DNA from: Pithys albifrons albifrons
Taxonomy: Eukaryota > Chordata > Aves > Passeriformes > Thamnophilidae
DNA: 64,000 bases
Direction: 5' to 3'
Assembly (NCBI RefSeq): GCF_047495875.1
Contig: NC_092467.1
Coordinates: 25,067,066 to 25,131,065 of the forward strand
Each line of letters starts with the position of its first letter. Position 1 is the stretch's first letter. The notes under the pieces were generated by a model. That model had not been told where the DNA came from. It was given only the letters and a program-made list of their open reading frames with translations, and did not search any database. This document shows positions 60,001 to 64,000 of the stretch, piece after piece. A program made the position numbers and the translations under genes.

Positions 60001-63000
60001 AATGCAGCAATTGGCAACCACAATTCAGCCTTTCCCAGCAATTTCTGCCACCACAATTTTCCAGGGGTGCTACTATCCAAACACTCACAAATTATGATTT
60101 TAAGTCAAAAGTGTATCTTCTACTGCTGGAGGTAAAAGTATTAATATATAAATAAAGACTAATTCTGTCCTGGTTGTTTTTCTTTATGAGGTCACTGGTC
60201 CCTGAGGAATGATAAGCAAAACAGCAGAGTGCCTCATAAGAAATAGAAAAAAAATCATCTCTCATGGCATGAAAAAGAAAGATGTTTGGAATGTTTTTAA
60301 AGGATGTTCTTTAGCTTTCCTTGGTTGTAGCTTCTACCATATATATCATGTTTTCCTGGGACTGAAAATGATGGCCCTCTGTTGTTGTTGCTAAAAGCTA
60401 GACTTGCTGGGAATTTCTAGCCAGTTAATTTTCTTTCTCTTTAATGTGTAGCTGATTTGTATTTTGATATAATGCAAAACCCCTTTGAATCTCCATTAAA
60501 ACAATAATTTTCAACAATTCTGTGGTCTTGAGGAAATATTGACTTGTCATCTTCGCAAATTTGTGGCTTAATTATAAGTTATGTTACCTGGTGGAAAAAT
60601 ACTCTTTAAAACAGGAAAAAATGGTGTATGGATTTTTTTCCTGACAACTTTGGGCAGTGTTTCTCAGCCTGTGAGAAAAACTAACCAGTCTTAAAAAAAC
60701 ACAACACCAATAAGTATCAGAGTTGTGTGTGTGATGTGAGCCACCTGTTGAAAGGAAAAATTAGGCTAATCTTCAAATGCCCATCTGTACTTTGCACATC
60801 TGGATGCTTTGGTCTTTTCTTACCAATCCTGCACATTAAGACAAGATGCTTCTCTCAGGGAGGTGTGTGGTGCTGAAATAGGTACTCGGGAAGGCTTTCA
60901 AGACTTATCTAATGGTTGACCTGCTCTGGTGTTGGCAGTAATCCTGCTACAAGAGAGAGGTGGGGCTGTACAAGTTCCAGGTACCCTTTCCAGGAAACAT
61001 ATCCATGCTTCTATGGTTCTTTTGCATCTTTGCAATGGCTGTATCTTCCCCCAAGAGAATTGGGAGATTGAGCTGTCCTTGGGCACTGTTTCTTTCTGGC
61101 CATGGTTAAGAAAGCACCTACATGGGTTGCTGCTGTGTTTCATGGAACCACAGATGAAAATCAGAGGATGAATCCTGGCCCTGGATTGACCTTCTCATGT
61201 CATGCTCCTTTTGCTTGTAGACTGGCAGAGTAAGCAGTGAGGAAGTTCTAACTCCCACTGTCCTTGGCCAGCACAGTGCTCATGACCAGGCATGGGGTCA
61301 GCCAAACTGTACAAGATCAGCCTGTATTGCCTGCCTAGGCTTTTAGCCCAGTGTATATAGAACCCATATTTCAGGATAATCCTCAACACCATAAATTCAC
61401 CTGTGCAGATGGGACCCAAAGGGAATATTAGAACAAAGGAGGGAAAAAAAAGCAAAAAAAAGCAAAATGTACCTGTTAGGCAATCTGGACCTTTGTGCAG
61501 CCTTCATTAGTACCAGCAGGGTTATGGTTACATTTAATCATTCAACTAATTGTACTAGTGAAAACTTTCAACTTTAAGACATTTAAATTGGAAAGGTCTT
61601 TAAAACATTTATTATTACTGTAAATCACACCACTTAAGGTCAAAGCAGAAGCATTTGTTGGATTCATGCAGGATCCCAAGTTGTTTTCTTACCTGGAGGT
61701 TGAGTCCTGGTGGAAAGGTCTGTGTTTCTAATTTTGCTGTGCTATTTTCTTACTATGAGATGATGGGAACACCATTATGCTGTGCTATTTTCTATTTCTT
61801 AATTGGTTGTTCATACACAGGCCTGGCTGGAGTTGAAAATCTCAGGGAAAAAGCCATTAACACCTGAACATTTGGTCTGCAGTTTATAAATCAGAACATA
61901 TGTTTTCATATTTCTAACCCCCAAAACACAGAAAAATGTGTTAGTGGATATTTGCAGCACACTCCGATGCACGTTGTCTTCCCAGTGTCAGCAGGCCAGA
62001 GTGTCAAAAGGTATAAATCATTGCAATTACATGGATTTTGCCTGAAGTCTAACCTTGATTGATGTCTCTCCTAAATAAGACATTTTGGGGGATGTGGAAC
62101 CTGCATACCTCTTAACCTGCTGTATTAAGGTTGCAAAATGTTGCTCTTGTTCTTTTTTTATATGTGTGTAGTGCATTCTTGGTGGATTTCTCCATGTTGA
62201 GTGATCTTAGATGGTTTATTTAGCTTTCTGTTGTGGAAAACACTTCAGTACATTCTTGCATCTTGTTGCAATCCCTTTTGAAATTGGCAAAACTCTTTTG
62301 CACTTGCAGTTCACCCCAATTTAGCTAAATATGGTCATTAACAAATTCTGTGCAAGTGTGGTGAGAGAAATGCTCTACTCTTTCAATCCCAAAGCAGACC
62401 TACCTAAGATTGCTTTAAACTGCCTAACTCATCCCATCCTTCCCTCCTGTGATGATCACCCCTTCTGTAAATACATACCTGCTCTGTTTTTACAGTCTCT
62501 TGGAGTTGCTCCTGGCACTCACCTGATGCCACAAGAAATCCAAATCTCCCACAGATTTTCAGTCTTTTTAACACTGGTGTTTTGCTTTATGAGGTGGCCC
62601 CAGGAAAATGTTCTTGTTGAATTAGCTGGACTGAAAAAGTCAGGGTAGCTACTGCTGCAACATGGATCAGACCTGGAAAAGTGGGATGACTTCTTCAAGG
62701 TGATGTCTTGAGGTTGCATCAATTTTCAGAGAAGAAAGATTGGGCCTAATCACATCACTGAGCTGCAAACTTGGACCTGTAAGAAAGTAACAATTTGCAT
62801 TATATCTGGATTTGATTTTGTATTTAGGCTGTACATTAAAAAAATTCCCCAACTAATGGATCAGTCACTCATAATTGAAAAAGTATATATGAAAGAAAAA
62901 GAAATTAACAATCTGCTTGGGAGTATTATACCTTTAAAAAGTTTTTACCCCATTGTCCTGTGATTTTAGATAACAAAGATGTAACTTTCCTTTGGGAGCA

Positions 63001-64000
63001 AGGGTTTAAATAGAAGAAAAAAAAAAGAAACTTTAGTTTTGGGAGTTTTTTCCCCCCTTTTTCCAACAGTCATGGCACTTACTGGAAAATCATTTAAATG
63101 GTTACCTTACCCTTTAAGACCAAAAGTTCTAGCTTGAGTCAATGTACTTAGCTAAAAATCCCTGTAGAGATTCAGGTTTCTTGCTTGAGCTGCCTGGAGT
63201 GGTGAGTTCAGGCCTTTGCAGTGATTGTCAGCAAGAAGAACATTAATGGAGTATTAGAAAAATGAAGTCCTCGACCCCTCCTCCCTTCTGGCTGGTTGTT
63301 TCTACATGGTGGGAAGGAAAACATTTTCCCCGTCAGCCATTTACTGTGCAACAGGGGGAAACTGTCAGTTTGCTATGAGCAAACCCCTGCAAGATAAGTC
63401 AAAATGATTTACCCTGTAAATAAAGTGGGTTGTTTTCTTTACTTGGAAGAATTGCCCATGTGGCGAGACTTCCTATGGGAGGGGATGTGGTTGGCCCTTT
63501 GCATTTATCCACTGTGTTTGTCTTTTTTGAAAAAGCAACATTGGAAAGATTAACAAGTCTGTCACTGAAGGAACTGATATATCAAAGCTGTGGAGACAAA
63601 GCAGGCCATTCATTCCTTACGTTTCTGAAATCTCACTTCCAGTGCAAACCAGGTCTTCCCATTTAGATGCAGATGAAAGGAGGGATTTCCCTCTTCCTCC
63701 TTCCCCCCAGAGTCTTGGGGATTTTTATATATTTGTATGAGTGTGCACATGTATATAAAAATGTGTGTATATATGTGTACATAGGCACACACTCCATGCT
63801 TTGCACCTGGAGCCCTTTCAGGCTGGAGAGTTATTTGCCACTTGGGAAGAGGTCATGGGGGAGTGCAAGGGGTTGAGAGCACCTGAATGTAGTACTAGAC
63901 ATGAGGAATCACTATGCCTACAGAAAGTTTGGATCAATCTCTCAGTATTTCTATTTTGTCTTCTCATGGTAAAAGCTGGAAGAAGTTTTGGTGTGGTGGG
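57001..64000. other. Gene desert to the window end
   Basis: No gene, RNA or clear transposon is recognised. A TA/TG microsatellite-like run lies at 63,722-63,792. 63,300-63,430 is a motif-dense block. No TRABD2B-like exon is seen, although short exons could escape inspection by eye. Confidence 0.5.
63722..63792 (+). repeat. Degenerate TA/TG dinucleotide run
   Basis: About 70 bp dominated by TATA, TGTG and CACA units (for example ATGTGTGTATATATGTG). Probably an interrupted microsatellite. Confidence 0.7.

Noticed and set aside
12441..64000. TRABD2B exons, expected somewhere downstream of FOXD2
   Set aside because: No frame contained recognisable TRABD2B segments. The gene probably lies beyond the window, though short exons could be missed by eye.
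1..64000. CRISPR arrays, operons, bacterial mobile elements, tRNA or rRNA genes
   Set aside because: None seen. The window is vertebrate nuclear DNA and no cloverleaf or rRNA-like sequence was recognised.

Overview
The window is vertebrate nuclear DNA, almost certainly from a bird. It opens in a CpG-island promoter and contains one recognisable protein gene, an intronless forkhead gene at 281-1606. I identify it as FOXD2 from the MTLG N-terminus, the FOXD forkhead domain, the PELLLR, LPSFLG and FSIDNIIGG blocks and the SCHF C-terminus. The avian origin is inferred from the interspersed repeats. There are five CR1 LINE fragments, two of them with recognisable 3' ends, one carrying an ATTCTATG-type tail. 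There is also one solo LTR whose ends match a very common avian retroviral LTR as I remember it.

Layout. 1-280: GC-box-rich 5' UTR/promoter, truncated by the window edge. 281-1606: FOXD2 CDS. 1607-2651: 3' UTR with a Pumilio-type site and a good poly(A) signal. 2652 to about 12,440: roughly 10 kb of non-coding DNA that stays CpG-rich. It contains a 500-bp polypyrimidine tract and several short motif-dense blocks, the best being an RFX X-box beside an inverted CCAAT box at 11,240-11,260. At about 12.4 kb the composition changes sharply to CpG-poor DNA, and the remaining 51 kb is a gene desert. The desert holds the CR1 fragments (15.4, 17.3, 27.8, 36.6 and 43.5 kb), the solo LTR (18.4-19.0 kb), a 96-nt pure-purine tract (20.76-20.85 kb), a few simple repeats and several AT-rich, motif-dense blocks that could be conserved regulatory elements.

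Biology. In mammals FOXD2 is followed by a long intergenic interval before TRABD2B, and this desert fits that arrangement. I did not see TRABD2B exons here. A developmental transcription-factor gene in a broad CpG-rich domain next to a desert is typical of genes controlled by distant enhancers, so the non-coding blocks are plausibly FOXD2 regulatory DNA (inference).

The most unusual observation is an 82-bp sequence present twice in inverted orientation (17738-17819 and 20052-20133, 81/82 identical). One copy replaces the expected middle of a CR1 3' region. It looks like a templated repair patch copied from about 2.3 kb away with 3-bp microhomology at each junction.
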